A DNA stretch of 64,000 bases from Dysidea avara (GCF_963678975.1 NC_089285.1:11890694-11954693), one strand, 5' to 3'; positions 36,658 to 48,972 are shown, counted from the first letter of the stretch. The notes: generated by a model not told the origin, from the letters alone. Translations and numbers: made by a program.

Positions 36658-36771
36658 TGTTATAGCATGGTATTTTGCGCATGCGTATTAAGAGTCTTAA
36701 TAAGTGATAACACGAGAGAAGTGCCAGCTAGCATTGATCCGCCGCTTGAAGCCGAATCCTACCGCGTAACA
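36658..36771 (+). repeat. Right LTR of the Gmr1-like element
   Basis: 114 bases, TGTTATAGC ... CGCGTAACA, preceded by a purine-rich run (GTAGGGAGGGAG) that would serve as the polypurine tract. Confidence 0.9.
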
Positions 36772-36835
36772 ACATCCACTCCATGTAAAAATGGTAACAG
36801 CTCCTCACATGGAAAATACATATCTTCTAGCTGCT
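36772..36835 (-). pseudogene. 5' neighbour of the split gene-family fragment
   Basis: The minus strand reads MYFPCEELLPFLHGVDVA, continuing across the LTR insertion site into the 31240-31547 fragment. The motif FMYFPC-x-E-x-LPF is one that I recall from the same expanded invertebrate family. The satellite begins directly upstream, so the gene copy is truncated there. Confidence 0.4.
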
Positions 36836-38107
36836 CTCTGTACAGGGTGAATTGTTTGTAGCTGAACGATCTACAAGGTAACTTCTTCTAGCTGATCTTT
36901 CTACAGGGTGATTTGTTTGTAGCTGAACTATCTACAAGGTAACTTCTTCTAGCTGATCTTTCTACAGGGCAATTTGTTTGTGGCTGAATTTTCTACAGGG
37001 TGATTGCTTTGCAGCTGAACTCTCTACATGGTGGTTTCTTTGTAGCTGAACTCTCTACAAGGTAATTTCTTCTAGCTGATCTCTCTACAGGGTGATTTGT
37101 TTGTAGCTGAACTATCTACAAGGTAACTTCTTCTAGCTGATCTTTCTACAGGGTGATTTGTTTGTAGCTGAATTCTGTACAGGTGATTTGTTTGCAGCTG
37201 AACTCTCTACATGATGGTTTCTTTGTAGCTGAACTCTCTACAAGGTAACTTCTCTTCTAGCTGATCTCTGTACTGGGAAATTTGTTTGTAGCTGAACTCT
37301 CTACAGGTGATTTGTTTGCAGCTGAATTCTCTAAAAGATGTTTTCTTTGCAGCTGAACTCTCTACAAGGAAACTTCTTCTAGCTGATCTCTCTACAGGGA
37401 GATTTGTTTGTAACTGAACTCTCTACAGGTGATTTGTTTGCAGCTGAACTCTCTACATGATCGTTTCTTTGTAGCTGAACTCTCTACAAGGAAACTTCTT
37501 CTAGCTGATCTCTCTACAGGGTGATTTGTTTGTAGCTGAACTCTCTACAAGGAAACTTCTTCTAGCTGATCTCTCTACAGGGAGATTTGTTTGTAGTTGA
37601 ACTCTCTACAGGTAATTTGTTTGCAGCTGAACTCTCTACATGATGGTTTCTTTGTAGCTGAACTCTCTACAAGGTAACTTCTTCTAACTGATCTTTCTAC
37701 AGGGCAATTGTTTGTGGCTGAATTTTCTACAGGGTGATTGCTTTGCAGCTGAACTCTTTCTACATGGTAGTTTCTTTGTAGCTGAACTCTCTACAATACA
37801 GTAATACAGTACAGTAATTAATACAGTATTAATGGCTGAATTTTCTACAGGGTGATTGCTTTGCAGCTGATCTCTCTCTACATGGTGGTTTCTTTGTAGC
37901 TGAACTCTCTACAAGGTAACTTCTTCTAGCTGATCTCTGTACTGGGAAATTTGTTTGTAGCTGAACTCTCTACAGGTGATTTGTTTGCAGCTGAATTCTG
38001 TACATGATGGTTTCTTTGCAGCTGAACTCTCTACAAGGTAACTTCTTCTAGCTGATCTCTCTACAGGGTGATTTGTTTGTAGCTGAACTATCTACAAGGT
38101 AATTTCT
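36836..38107 (-). repeat. 31-base satellite, array 2 left part (opposite strand)
   Basis: The same unit as array 1 but on the minus strand (GTAGCTGAACTCTCTACA on +). The variants GCTGATCTCTCTACAGGG and CAGCTGAACTCTCTACATGA alternate. Split from 42673-43478 by a gypsy element. Confidence 0.92.
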
Positions 38108-38423
38108 TGTCGTAACTTGACAATAACTTGACAGCAGCATACAACAACTGAATAAGTACAACTACTACACAGTATTTATACACACAAATAAAACCATAAA
38201 ACCACAGGTACAGAACAATGGATAATTAAACAGTACAAAACACACATGAGAAAATAACTACAAGGGAAATTAATTACAAAACCAAAGGAGGGAAAACAGA
38301 TTACACACAAACACATGAATATATTTAACTAAGTACAAAAACATGTGAATAAGATTAAGAAAGTCTGTACAAATAATGCATCTAATCACTAAGGAATGTC
38401 ACTAATTACCTCAGTCTGTCACA
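38108..38423 (-). repeat. 3' LTR of the gypsy element
   Basis: 316 bases, TGTCG ... GTCACA on +. About nine substitutions against 42340-42667, plus a 12-base length difference near the start. Confidence 0.9.
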
Positions 38424-41400
38424 CTCCTTCCCATTTAAGATACTGCATATCACTTGGGAGGGTAGGTCAATCAGTCTGGAGCAGTTCTGACTCTGGTAGA
38501 TCGACGTAATGGTGTAGGTAGTTATGAATTGGCTTTTTGTGCAGTAGTGGGTGATTGAAATGGAATAGTCATCATTCACATCAGGAACAGTAGCATAATG
38601 ATCAGTAATGTCAGTTTTCCTCAGGTGATCAATGTGACGTTTGAAATAACGCCCATCTGACAACTTCACTATGTAGGAAAGTGGTCCCTTAGTGTTGACA
38701 ATTGTACCAAACAACCACTCAGGCCCTGTTGAGAAGTTATGTACTAAAACATTAGAGCCAATCTTCAAAGTTCGAGGCTTGCTCTTCTTGTCATGCTGCA
38801 CTTTCTGGGCAAGCTGTTTACTTCTGATTTTGCTTGCCAGGTTAGGTAACATAAAATCAAAATGTGAATGTGGACGGCATCCTAGTAACAGTTCAGCAGG
38901 AGATATCCCAGTAGTTGAGTGAGGTGTCCGACGGTACTTAAACAGAAATCTAGATACACGGGTCGACAAAGATTCTCGGGGATCTGCTCGCTTCATGGCT
39001 TCTTTAAAAGTCTGCACAGCTCTCTCTGCCAAACCATTGCTAGCTGGGTGGTATGGAGCACTCTTGACATGCTTAATGCCATTCTTAGAGCAGAAATCCT
39101 GGAATTAAACACTAGTAAAAACAGAACCATTGTCACTCACAATCATCTCTGGCAGCCCATGTGTGGCAAACAAGGAACATAAATGATCAGTTGTATTGGC
39201 AGTAGTAGCACTCTTTACCATTTTGACTTCCAGCCACTTGGAGTGGGCGTCAACCACAATCAAAAACCATTTCTCAAGGTAGGGTCCAGCATAGTCAATG
39301 TGGAGTCGAGTCCAAGGGCGATCAGGCCATTCCCAGGGATGTAAGGGGGCAGGTTGTGGAGCATGGTGAGTCAGCTGGCATTGGTTACATGATTTCACTC
39401 TGTCAGCAATGTCATCATCCATCTGGGGCCACCAAACAAAGCTTCTAGCCAGACTTTTCATTCTTGATGTACCTGGATGGCCATCATGTAACTGCTCCAT
39501 TACACTCTTGCGTCCTGCTTGTGGAACAACAACACGACTCCCCCACATAACACACCCATCACATACAGTCAGTTCATTGTGTCTCACTTGATACGGTTTC
39601 AGATTAGGATCATTAGAATACTGCCATCCCTGAAGTAGCAGTGTGTGTACCTTGGAAAGGATTGGATCTTGTGTGGTCCACTGTTTCAACTGGTTAAATG
39701 TTATTGGAGCTTGTAAGCTTTGCATTAGAAGAACAGTTTCTCCCAGAGCAGGAACTGATTCAGGCATCTCTGGCAAAGGTAATCTACTAAGGACATCTGC
39801 ATTAGCCATCTGAGATCCTGGTTTGTAAGAGACTGTATACTGGTATGAACTGAGAAGTAATGCCCAACGTTGAACTCTAGCAGAAGCAATAGCTGAAATA
39901 GCTTTACTAGGATTGAAAAGGTACTGTAGTGGTTTGTGGTCTGAATAAATTGTGAAAGAATGACCATACAAGTACACATGAAACTTTGTGACACCAAAAA
40001 CAATAGCTAGAGCTTCTTTGTCTAATTGAGCATACCGCTTTTCTGCTGGAGATAAGGATCTGGATGCAAAAGCTATTGGTCACTCACTGCCATCATCTAG
40101 TCTGTGTGATAGCACTGCACCAACTCCATAGGGAGAAGCGTCGCAGGCTAAGGTAAGTGGCTTCTGGGGATCAAAATGAGTTAACAAACACTCAGAGGTT
40201 AGTTGAGATTTGACTGCAGAAAAAGCTTTGTCTTGCTGAGCTCCCCATTTCAATTTGGAACCTTTCTGTAGTAAAACTATACAAGGGAGCTAGCACTGAT
40301 GATAAATTTGGCAAAAATTTACCATAATAGTTCACTAACCCCACAAATGACCGTAGCTGTGTCACATCAGTAGGTACAGGAGCATCTTTTATGGCTCTAA
40401 CTTTGTCTTCAGTGGGCTGTATTCCTTTGGTTGATATCTGGTGACCCAGGTACTCGACAGATGGCATCATGAAGGTACACTTGCTGCGCTTCAAACGAAG
40501 GCCTGCAGTTTGCAACTTGGACAAAACAACTTCCAGATTAGCAAGGTGGCTTTCTTGTGTGTCACCCGTCACCAACAGATCATCCAAATAAATGCAGGTA
40601 TTTGGGATGCCCTGCAAGACATTCTCCATTGTACGCTGGAAGATTGAAGGAGCTGCAGAAATACCAAATGGCAATCTGTTATAACAATACAAACCTTTAT
40701 GAGTGCTAATTGTTACCAACTGCTTTGACTTTTGCTCCAAGGGAATCTGTTGATAAGCATTAGCCAGATCTAATTTGCTGAATGTTTTACCACCAGACAG
40801 CAGACAGTGAAACAAAAATGTCATCAATTCTAGGGAGTGGATAAGTGTCAGGCTTAGCCGCACGGTTGACTGTCAGTCGATAGCCACCACAAATTCTCAC
40901 AGAACCATCTTTCTTGACAACTGGCACAATTGGAGCTGCCCAGTCAGAATGTTCAATTGGCTTAATGATGCCAGTCTGCTGTAGTCATTTCAGTTCTATC
41001 TCCACTTTAGTCTTTAAAGCATGTGGGACTGTACAGGCTCAACAAAACTTTGGTGGTACAGCTGGATCAACAACAATCTTGGCCTCAACTCCTTGGAATC
41101 TTCCAGTCTCATCATTGAACACTGTTGAATACTGCTGGAGGAGTGACTGCAGCTTATTCTCAGCTTGTACACTGTGGATAGTAGTCCAGTCAAGTTTCAG
41201 TTTATGAAGCCAGTCACGACCAATCAAGCTAGGTCCAGCACCTGCAGCAACTAATAACTCAAGCACTTTACACTGATTATGGTGATTAACAGTTACTTTA
41301 GCCACACCTAAAACAGGAATCAGCTCACCAGTGTATGTTCTTAACTTCACCTTGGCTGGGGTTATGGTTGGTTGCTGCTCTTCAGGCCATAATTGCTTGA

Positions 41401-42339
41401 AAGTGTTCTCACCAACAATAGATCTGGATGCCCCTGTGTCAATCTCCATTTGTAGTTTTGAGCTGTTGATCTCAATTGTGGCAACAATTGGGTCAGAATG
41501 GCCAACAGTGACATTGTGCATGCCATACTCAGGGCACTCTGATTCAGAATCTGAAGACAATTCATCTAACTGGAGTGAATGCTGCTGTTGAGGAGCTTTA
41601 GCTGCTGTGGACTTCAGAGGTTTGGCCCTGGATCGACACACCTTAGCAATGTGATCTACTTTCCCACACTTGTGGCACTTGGCCTTCTGGAAAGTACACT
41701 CTGGTGCTTTGTGAGGGCCTCCACATCTATGGCAAACAATAGGTTTTGAAGATCTGTCTTTATTAGGTTTCACAAAGTTGACACTGGAGGATTTGGCTTG
41801 CAACTCTTGAGCACTTTTATCCGCTGCTTCTAAAGCAAGAACAAGTTCACATGCCTTCTTGTAGTTAAGGTCTGGTTCAGACAGCAAATGGCATTGAATA
41901 CGGCTATCATTGATGCCACATACCAGGCGATCACATAGCATATCTTCCAGTATGCCTGCAAACTCACAATGTTCAGACAGATGTTTAAGCTCAGCTATGT
42001 AGGTAGCAACAGACTCACCCTGCTTGCGAACACGAGAATTAAATAAATAACGTTGCACAGCTCTGGAAGGTTTTGGCTGGTAATGTTCAGTCAACAGTTT
42101 CACAATGTCCTTGAAGGTAGCGTCAACAGGCTTAGTAGGAGCCAGAAGGTTCTTGATGAGCTTGTAAGTAGCAGCACCACAGACACTGAAAAGGACAGCT
42201 CTCTGCTTCTCAGCCTCCTTCACCTCATTGGCAGCAAAGTAGAACTCCAACCTCTCTGCATAGGAGGTCCAGTCTTCTCAGCAGGGTTGAACTCTCGCAG
42301 GCGGCTATGTGTGGCCATGGTTTATCCTCGTCGCCAGTA

Positions 42340-42667
42340 TGTCGTAACTTGACAATAACTTTAATAACTTTAAGACAGCAGCATACAACAACTGAATAAG
42401 TACAACTACTACACAGTATTTATACACACAAATAAAACCATAAAACCACAGGTACAGAACAATGGATAATTAAGCAGTACAAAACACAGATGAGAAAATA
42501 AGTACAAGGGCAATTAATTACAAAACCGAAGGAGGGAAAACAGGTTACACACAAACACATGAATATATTTAACTAAGTACAAAAACATGTGAATAAGATT
42601 AAGAAAGTCTGTACAAACAATGCATCTAATCACTAAGGAATGTCACTAATTACTACAGTCTGTCACA
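42340..42667 (-). repeat. 5' LTR of the gypsy element
   Basis: 328 bases. On the minus strand it is followed by TACTGGCGACGAGGAT, the expected place for a primer-binding site. Confidence 0.88.
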
Positions 42668-42672
42668 CTTCT

Positions 42673-43478
42673 TCTATCTGATCTTTCTACAGGGTGATTT
42701 GTTTGTAGCTGAATTCTGTACAGATGATTTGTTTGCAGCTGAACTCTCTACATGATGGTTTCTTTGTGGATGAACTCTCTACAAGGTAACTTCTTCCAAC
42801 TGATCTTTCTACAGGGCAACTTGTTTGTGGCTGAATTTTCTAAAGGGTGATTGTTTTGCAGCTGACCTCTCTCTACATGGTGATATCTTTGTAGCTGAAC
42901 TCTCTACAAGGTAATTTCTTCTAGCTGATCTCTCTACAGGGTGATTTGTTTGTAGCTGAATTCTGTACAGGTGATTTGTTTGCAGCTGAGCTCTATACAG
43001 AATGGTTTCTTTGTAGCTGAACTCTCTACAAGGTAACTTCCTTCTAGCTGATCTCTGTACTGGGAGATTTGTTTGCTGAACTCTCTACAAGGTAACTTCC
43101 TTCTAGCTGATCTCTGTACTGGGAGATTTGTTTGTAACTGAACTCTCTAAAGGTAATTTCTTCTATCTGATCTTTTCACAGGGTGATTTGTTTGTAGCTG
43201 AACTCTCTACATGATGGTTTCTTTGTAGCTGAACTCTCTACAAGGTAACTTCTTCCAACTGATCTTTCTACAGGGCAATTTGTTTATGGCTGAATTTTCT
43301 ACAGGGTGATTGCCTTGCAGCTGAACTCTCTCTACATGGTGGTTTCTTTGTAGCTGAACTCTCTACAAGGTAATTTCTTCTAGCTGATCTCTCTACAGGG
43401 TGATTTGTTTGTAGCTGAATTCTGTACAGGTGATTTGTTTGCAGCTGAGCTCTATACAGAATGGTTTCTTTGTAGCAG
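42673..43478 (-). repeat. 31-base satellite, array 2 right part
   Basis: It continues array 2 beyond the gypsy element, with the same strand and variant classes. Confidence 0.92.
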
Positions 43479-45643
43479 GCAATGTGTTAACACATAAAAG
43501 AAACAGACTGCTACCAGAGAATGTGAACCGGCTTGTATTCTTACATGAAAATCTTGTGGTTTAATCTCATCAGTTTACTTAATGTGAAAATGATTAAACT
43601 TAAAGTTTTCATTGTGAATGTTCAAATGTACAACATGGAAAATTAATGTACAAACTGTATTAAAACATGACTATACACAACATACAGTTATGATGTTTAA
43701 ATTAGCTATAGTATGTACTGTGTGGGTACGTAGTGCATATGGTCCATGGTCAGTTTCCTTCAGTATCGTGATACAGTATCGTATCAAACAGATTTGTTAC
43801 AGTGATACACAATACCCAAAATGCCCTGTATACAGAACACTATCACCCAGTACCTTCGTATGTACTATATAAGTGCCTCTAAATATAATAATATAATTAT
43901 CATGTTGCTGGTGTTTAAGACACATTTATGGCCTTTTAAACAGCTTTACATAAGACTTCACAAACATCTGCAAAGGCCAATATACTAAGAGGTGATTATT
44001 TGCTGCTTCAAAAACAATAAGAGAATGTGCTCTCCCCTTGCCAGTTCCTGGATCCGCACTTGTAACATGGGATTCTTGCAGATCCAGTCACATATATATG
44101 TATATGTTATACTACCAGAGGCTCCAACTCTCACACCCTAGGCGTGATTCTCACGATTTGGCCTTCAATTTCATGCTCTCACGCCCAACATTTGTGTTCT
44201 CACACCTACAAGTAATCGTCACTCCCCGAATTTCCAATATTGACTGCTTCACTCAAGGCTTCCTGAGGCCAAGAAGGTTGCAGCACGCGCCAAGTTATCA
44301 TGCTTTAGCGGTCACATTATCTCTCATTCAAACTTTTGTTTGGCGGTTGGAGTTCTCAATGGCAGCTGACTGATTCGTTTTAGACAATGACTGAGTGTAT
44401 ATGGATAGCAAGCAATGTACTGCAGGAACTTTGAAATTCACTGGGAATCCAGGCGGGATATAAATTGTGAAGTTCGGTGATTCTATTTATTTATTTTAAT
44501 TCCCGGGGTTTTGGTGCTACAAGATAGCTACAACCTGTGTGGACATGATTTGAAACTAGGTAGCTAGTTGAGCTGGCAAGACATCTAGTAGATACACAAG
44601 ATTATTATTATTGAAGTGTGTTCTCCAGTGGATCACGTGAGCCAGTCACGGTTGTCATGGAAATTGAATGTAATGTACAGTAGCTAGCACACATAACTTG
44701 CAGTTATTAATATTTTACACTTGTAGTTAGTAATACACAACTTCTTATAGTGGCAAACACTTTATATAACTAGCACAAGGAAGCCATGCTCTAGCACAAG
44801 GAAGCCATGCTCTAGCACAAGGAAGCCATGCTATTATAATGTCATGACATCCTGAAGTGCTGGTTTGAATTGCATGCGCTCGGCTGAAGGACTGCATCAC
44901 CATTATTCACTTTTGTGAAAAGTCTCACTCCCAAGAAAGATCCAAGGTTGGAGCCTGTGTACTACAGATATCACATCTTTTCTAAGTTTGTATATCTTTT
45001 GGTATGTATGGCCAGAAGTTATCATTTGTTTGATTATGGAATAGACAAAGTTAATGTTTGCATTCCATTCACCAGAAGGATTGATGACTAAAACATTGAA
45101 GTCATAACACATGTGCATAACTTTTTTAGTGTATCATTATTAATTATTTTTGTAAACTCCATACTTACTACTATATGCATTATTTTCTAATTAGAAGTAG
45201 CTGAATAAATAGTTTATATATGCTAAATAAGATACACGCAACTAAATTTACATCTACAAAGAATTTATGATCTGTTTATTCATATGTTTTTTGAAAAGGG
45301 AGTTTAACACACAGCAGCTCTTGAAGTTCCTTCAGCTATGTCATTCCTGTAAAAATTTCGAATGGTATCTATTGTATTATGTATGTCACAATACAACTTT
45401 CTGTTTGTGCTCCTTAGTTGATCTACTGGTTTCTAAGCTTCTTAGCAGAAAGTAAAGCTTCATCTCTTTCATTCATTAAATCATCAATGCACTTCTTAGC
45501 TTCCATTTCCTTCACTGTTTTGCTTTACATGGACATAAACTTCCTTAACTTGGGATACAAAAGAACAAATCACTACATTGAAAGATTAGTCAGAAAGAAG
45601 TCACCCCATAGAGAATGAAGTCCGCACCGTGTATATAGCACTA
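43479..45643. other. Non-coding stretch, one 21-base triplicate
   Basis: CTAGCACAAGGAAGCCATGCT is repeated three times in tandem (44770-44832). At 43,740-43,830 a CAGTATCGTGATACAGTATC-type palindromic segment resembles debris of a small DNA transposon. No exon is supported. Confidence 0.45.
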
Positions 45644-45965
45644 CCAGAGAACAGTACCATGAAACACCTATGGATTATCCATGAACAGTAAAATAACCCC
45701 CATTAAGTGCCATGGAAGTCATTTCATTGACATGAAATACTCATGAAAGTGGAGATTTCATAGTAATTTTATAGCACTGACAAATTACTTCATGGCACAA
45801 GAAAATTTCATGGTTGTTGTGGCCACGAATTATCAAATTTCCATAGGCAGTGTCCATTAATTGTCAAAATTTCATAGGAAGTGTCCATGAATTTTTATAG
45901 GCAGTGTCCTTGAAAACTACATGAAATTTCTGGTTTACCATCCCATTTTCATAATTCTTCTCTGG
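45644..45965. mobile_element. Possible MITE rich in CATGAAAT motifs
   Basis: The ends CCAGAGAACAGTACCATGAA and TTTTCATAATTCTTCTCTGG are partly inverted copies. The inside repeats TCCATGAA / TTCATAG motifs many times. It separates satellite-like sequence on both sides. No target duplication is clear. Confidence 0.35.
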
Positions 45966-46440
45966 GAGTTCAGCTAGAAATAAGTCAGATCAACTAGAAA
46001 CAAATCATGCTGTAGAGAGATCAGCTAGAAAAAAATCACTCTATAGAGAAATCAGCTGAAAACAAGGCACCCTGTAGAGAGACCAGCATGACAAATCACA
46101 CTGTAAGAGCCCAACTACTTTTCAAGTCACCCCATGGACATGGAGAATCCAGCTATGAACAAATCTCTCAGTAGAGATCAGTTAGGCAAGATATCCTGTT
46201 GCCAGTAAAAAGAGTTCAACTATTTTTCAAGTCACCTTGTAGAGAGCTCAGTAGAAATAAGCAGCACTGTAGAGAGATCAGCTAGAAACAAATCATCCTG
46301 TAGAGAGATCAGTTAGAAACAAATCACCCTGTAGAGAAATTAGCCTGATCATGTCACACGGTAGGGTCTTCCAAGTACAGTTCAAGTCAACCTGTAGAGA
46401 GTGTAGCTAGAAACAAGTCACTCTCTAGATCTGTGGTAAA
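45966..46440 (+). repeat. 31-base satellite, array 3 (diverged)
   Basis: Units such as CCTGTAGAGAGATCAGCTAG plus AAACAAATCAC recur on the + strand, with more substitutions and length changes than arrays 1 and 2. This makes it the oldest of the three. Confidence 0.8.
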
Positions 46441-46589
46441 GAAAAAGACAAGTTAATTAAAATAAATACATAAAGCTGGCCATAGCCTGGCTTTAGGTAT
46501 GAAATTATAAAAATAAGTCATATCTAATCAAAAAAACAGCCAAGCTGTAAAAAAGGGTGTGACCTCCACTAGGATTCGGGAACACAAAT

Positions 46590-46725
46590 TCACCTGAATT
46601 GTCGTTATTAAAATTTTTACCATTAACCTACCATCACAGCCATTTCTTGGCCGCCACCTTTGATTTCACATCTTTTTCACCCAGGCTTTTTTAAGGCTGC
46701 ACCCCATTTTAAAGCTTGGCTGTTT
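46590..46725 (+). repeat. Dispersed repeat shared with 22.1 kb
   Basis: AATTCACCTGAATTGTCGTT through CATCACAGCCATTTCTTGGC and CACATCTTTTTCAC matches 22,095-22,240 at roughly 90%. Both copies lie just downstream of a 31-base satellite array. Confidence 0.8.
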
Positions 46726-47331
46726 TTATGTAGACATGGGTATGCACTATAGGCCTCATATCCTAAAGCTGTACATGCACATACGTGCTGTTAGACATGA
46801 GGCTATTATGCTCCAAAAAGTGAACATTCTGCTTTTGAACAGTGCTCAAAAAATCACCTATTATGCTTTTGAGAATTGCCCATTATTCCCAAAATTATAC
46901 CACCATAATTGGTTAATAATACCATTTAATTGCTGTATTACACCATTTTCATTGATGTTTAACTTTCAAATAGTCTTGAATTCTTTAGCTGGTTGCTGTA
47001 TTGCAGTATTTCATTTCAATGTGACTGCTTTATTACAGTAAATAATATTCAGTGACTGCTCTATTAGAGTTTTTGACTGCTCCATTAGAGTATCTCGATC
47101 TTTTTTAACAGAATTGCACAATCTGCATATTTTCCTACTGTTAAAGCTTTATAATCACCTCTAGTATAATTCCTGATTCCCACATATACCTATTATGCCC
47201 GAAATTAGGCTGGCATAATCGCCACACCCCTATGTACTATACAATGTTGCACAAAATACAATCACGCATATACTGTCATAGAATTTAGTTACTTTCTATG
47301 CATGGTACATATATATTATACCTCTTCTTTT
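46726..47331. other. Non-coding stretch
   Basis: AT-rich, no supported exon. Near 46,800-47,200 it repeats ATTATGC and CTCTATTAGAGT motifs without a clear period. Confidence 0.4.
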
Positions 47332-47416
47332 ACTTCATCAAGTGTCAGGTCATGCTGAATTGGCCTTACATAAATCTTTGTCTGGTGGACTACAGCCTTT
47401 AAGTAATCTACAGTGT
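47332..47416 (-). pseudogene. Downstream part of the exon split by the pogo-like element
   Basis: The minus strand reads TVDYLKAVVHQTKIYVRPIQ then HDLTLDEVKEE, followed by a splice donor (GTATAA). It is the direct continuation of the exon at 51016-51880. The reading frame passes through the insertion site when the element and one copy of TA are left out. See that entry for the protein. Confidence 0.7.
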
Positions 47417-47458
47417 ACCGTATACGCAGTTTTTTTCGAGGGATGAAATTTTCACGAA
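47417..47458 (+). repeat. Left terminal inverted repeat of the pogo-like element
   Basis: 42 bases, CCGTATACGCAG ... TTTTCACGAAT, preceded by TA. It mirrors 50972-51013. Confidence 0.88.
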
Positions 47459-47573
47459 TGCCATGATTTGGAGGTTTTCGCGATTTTATTTCCACGAATA
47501 CTGTTTTTGAATCACGTGATTAAATTTTACTAATCATGTGAGTTTACGCGGTAACCACTGCACGCTGAGTTGA

Positions 47574-48972
47574 ATGGATATTAAGCAGTACTTCAAGTTA
47601 AACTTTGAAGACACCTTGCCGAAGAAGGTGCCAAAGGATAGCATACGAGCGGTAGAGAAGGAGCTTAAGGAACGGGCTGAGGCAGTAGCGAACATACGAA
47701 GTGGTGGCTATGTCAAGATTACAGACGAAGAGAGAGCAACGATTGGTGGGTATGCTGCTAGGAATGGAGTTACTGCTGCTTTGCGCCATTTCAAGCAAAC
47801 GAAAGAATATCCTGGTTTAAAAGAAGCCACAGTTTGCGGCTGGAAAAACTTGTATCAAGAAGAACTAAAGAGAAGATCAAAGAAGAGAGGTTCGTGCAAC
47901 GATCCAATAATGCAGTTGCCAGCCAAGCGCCGAGGAAGACCTCTGTTGGTAATCAACTTGAAGCAGAAATAAAAATTATTTCTTGAAGCTATGCGAAAAG
48001 ATGGAAGTGTTGTCAACACACAAGTAGTAATAGGCACTGTGATAGGAGTATGATGCAAACTTACTTGCAGAGCATGGGGGCCCTATCGACATAACAAAAG
48101 ATTGGGCTAAACGGCTGTTGGGGAGAATGGGTCTAGTGAAGCGACATGGTACTACTAAGGCAAAAATCAACCCTTTGGATTTCGACGCTTTGAAAAAGCA
48201 GTACCTTGCTGATATTAGAACCAAGGTCTACATGGAGGACATCCCAGCAGATCTTATTATAAACTGGGACCACACTGGGTTGAAATATGTGTCTGTGTCC
48301 AATTGGACTATGGAACACAAAGGTGCGAAGAGGGTAGAAATAGCTGGCAGTGACGACAAAAGGCAACTTACTGCATTGTTTTCTTGCACATGTAGTGGAA
48401 AATTTCTCTCATCCCAGGTGATTTATGCTGGGAAGACACCGGCATGTCTTCCAAAAGGTAACATTCCAAGTGGGTGGAATTTGACCTTCACCCGAAACCA
48501 TTGGTATAACGAACAAGCGATGATGACCTATTTACACGCCATTCTTATTCCATATGTTGAGAAGACTCGGGCAAATCTGCAATTGAGCAAAAATCACCCA
48601 GTACTTGTAATCTTTGATCAGTTCAAAGCTCAAACTACTGAAAACTCTTAATGCTTTGGAACAGCATCACATATCATTTGTAGAAGTACCAGCTAACTGC
48701 ACTGATCAGTTGCAACCTTTAGATTTGAGCATTAATAAACCTGTCAAGGATCATCTGAAGGGCAGCTTTCAGGATTGGTACGCTGCTGGGGTACGCAGGA
48801 AAATACTAACCGGAGATGGCGACAGAAATGTGATTGATTTGCGTCTTCTTTGCTGAAGCCATTAGGACTTCAATGGCTTGAAAGTGCCTGCACTTACATT
48901 CAGACTACTGATTTTGTAAGAAATGGATTTCATGCAGCAGGCATAACTGAAGCTATATCAGATCTAGTGTAA
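47574..48972 (+). pseudogene. Pogo-like DDE transposase, frameshifted
   Basis: It begins MDIKQYFKLNFEDTLPKKVP. An N-terminal helix-turn-helix region follows (DEERATIGGYAARNGVTAAL, YPGLKEATVCGWKNLYQEEL), then an AT-hook-like LPAKRRGRPLL, a second DNA-binding segment (TKDWAKRLLGRMGLVKRHGT) and the DDE_1 core. The core includes IINWDHTGLKYVSVSNWTME, GAKRVEIAGSDDKRQLTALF, NHPVLVIFDQFKAQTT and PANCTDQLQPLDLSINKPVK. The first two catalytic Asp are visible (INWD, VIFD) and the third is most likely in QPLDLSINK. TAA is at 48970-48972. About four frame changes interrupt it (near 47.96, 48.05, 48.65 and 48.85 kb). It is typical of pogo/Tigger relatives, with the TA target expected of them. Confidence 0.88.

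Larger units (their letters stand above)
31548..36771 (+). mobile_element. Ty3/gypsy element with integrase ahead of reverse transcriptase (Gmr1-like order)
   Basis: Short LTRs bound a 5.2-kb element with target duplication ACAT (31544-31547, 36772-36775). Order on +: gag with coiled coil and zinc knuckle CYYCRRKGHVMSEC; protease RDTGASQSLILDS; integrase zinc finger (HETPMAGHLGVNKTYRKI) and core (VIIDCVGPLPKTKDG, VQSDRGSNF, SQGALERFHQT); then reverse transcriptase (CVLVPKADGSYWFCTDFRKV, MPFGMKNAPATFQRM, AYIDDIIVYS) and RNase H (LFVDASDVGIGAVL), ending RDNVIADALSRAV. Integrase before RT is the reverse of ordinary Ty3/gypsy and matches the published Gmr1-like group. It looks nearly whole, with about two breaks. 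LTR copies differ by about 2-3%, so it is young. Confidence 0.92.
38108..42667 (-). mobile_element. Ty3/gypsy element inserted in the satellite
   Basis: LTRs of 316 and 328 bases (38108-38423, 42340-42667; TGTCGTAAC ... CTGTCACA) with target duplication TTTCT/CTTCT. Minus-strand order: gag with two zinc knuckles (CHRCGGPHKAPEC, CHKCGKVDHIAKVC), protease (MEIDTGASRSIVGENTF), reverse transcriptase (SKLDLANAYQQIPLE, LPFGISAAPSIFQRT, IYLDDLLVTG), RNase H (YGHSFTIYSDHKPLQYLF), integrase finger and core (HDGHPGTSRMKSLARSFVWW, HIDYAGPYLEKWFLIVV, MIVSDNGSVF) and an integrase tail. This is the standard gypsy order. It is broken in about five places, and the LTR copies differ by roughly 3%, so it is a recent insertion. 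Confidence 0.93.
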
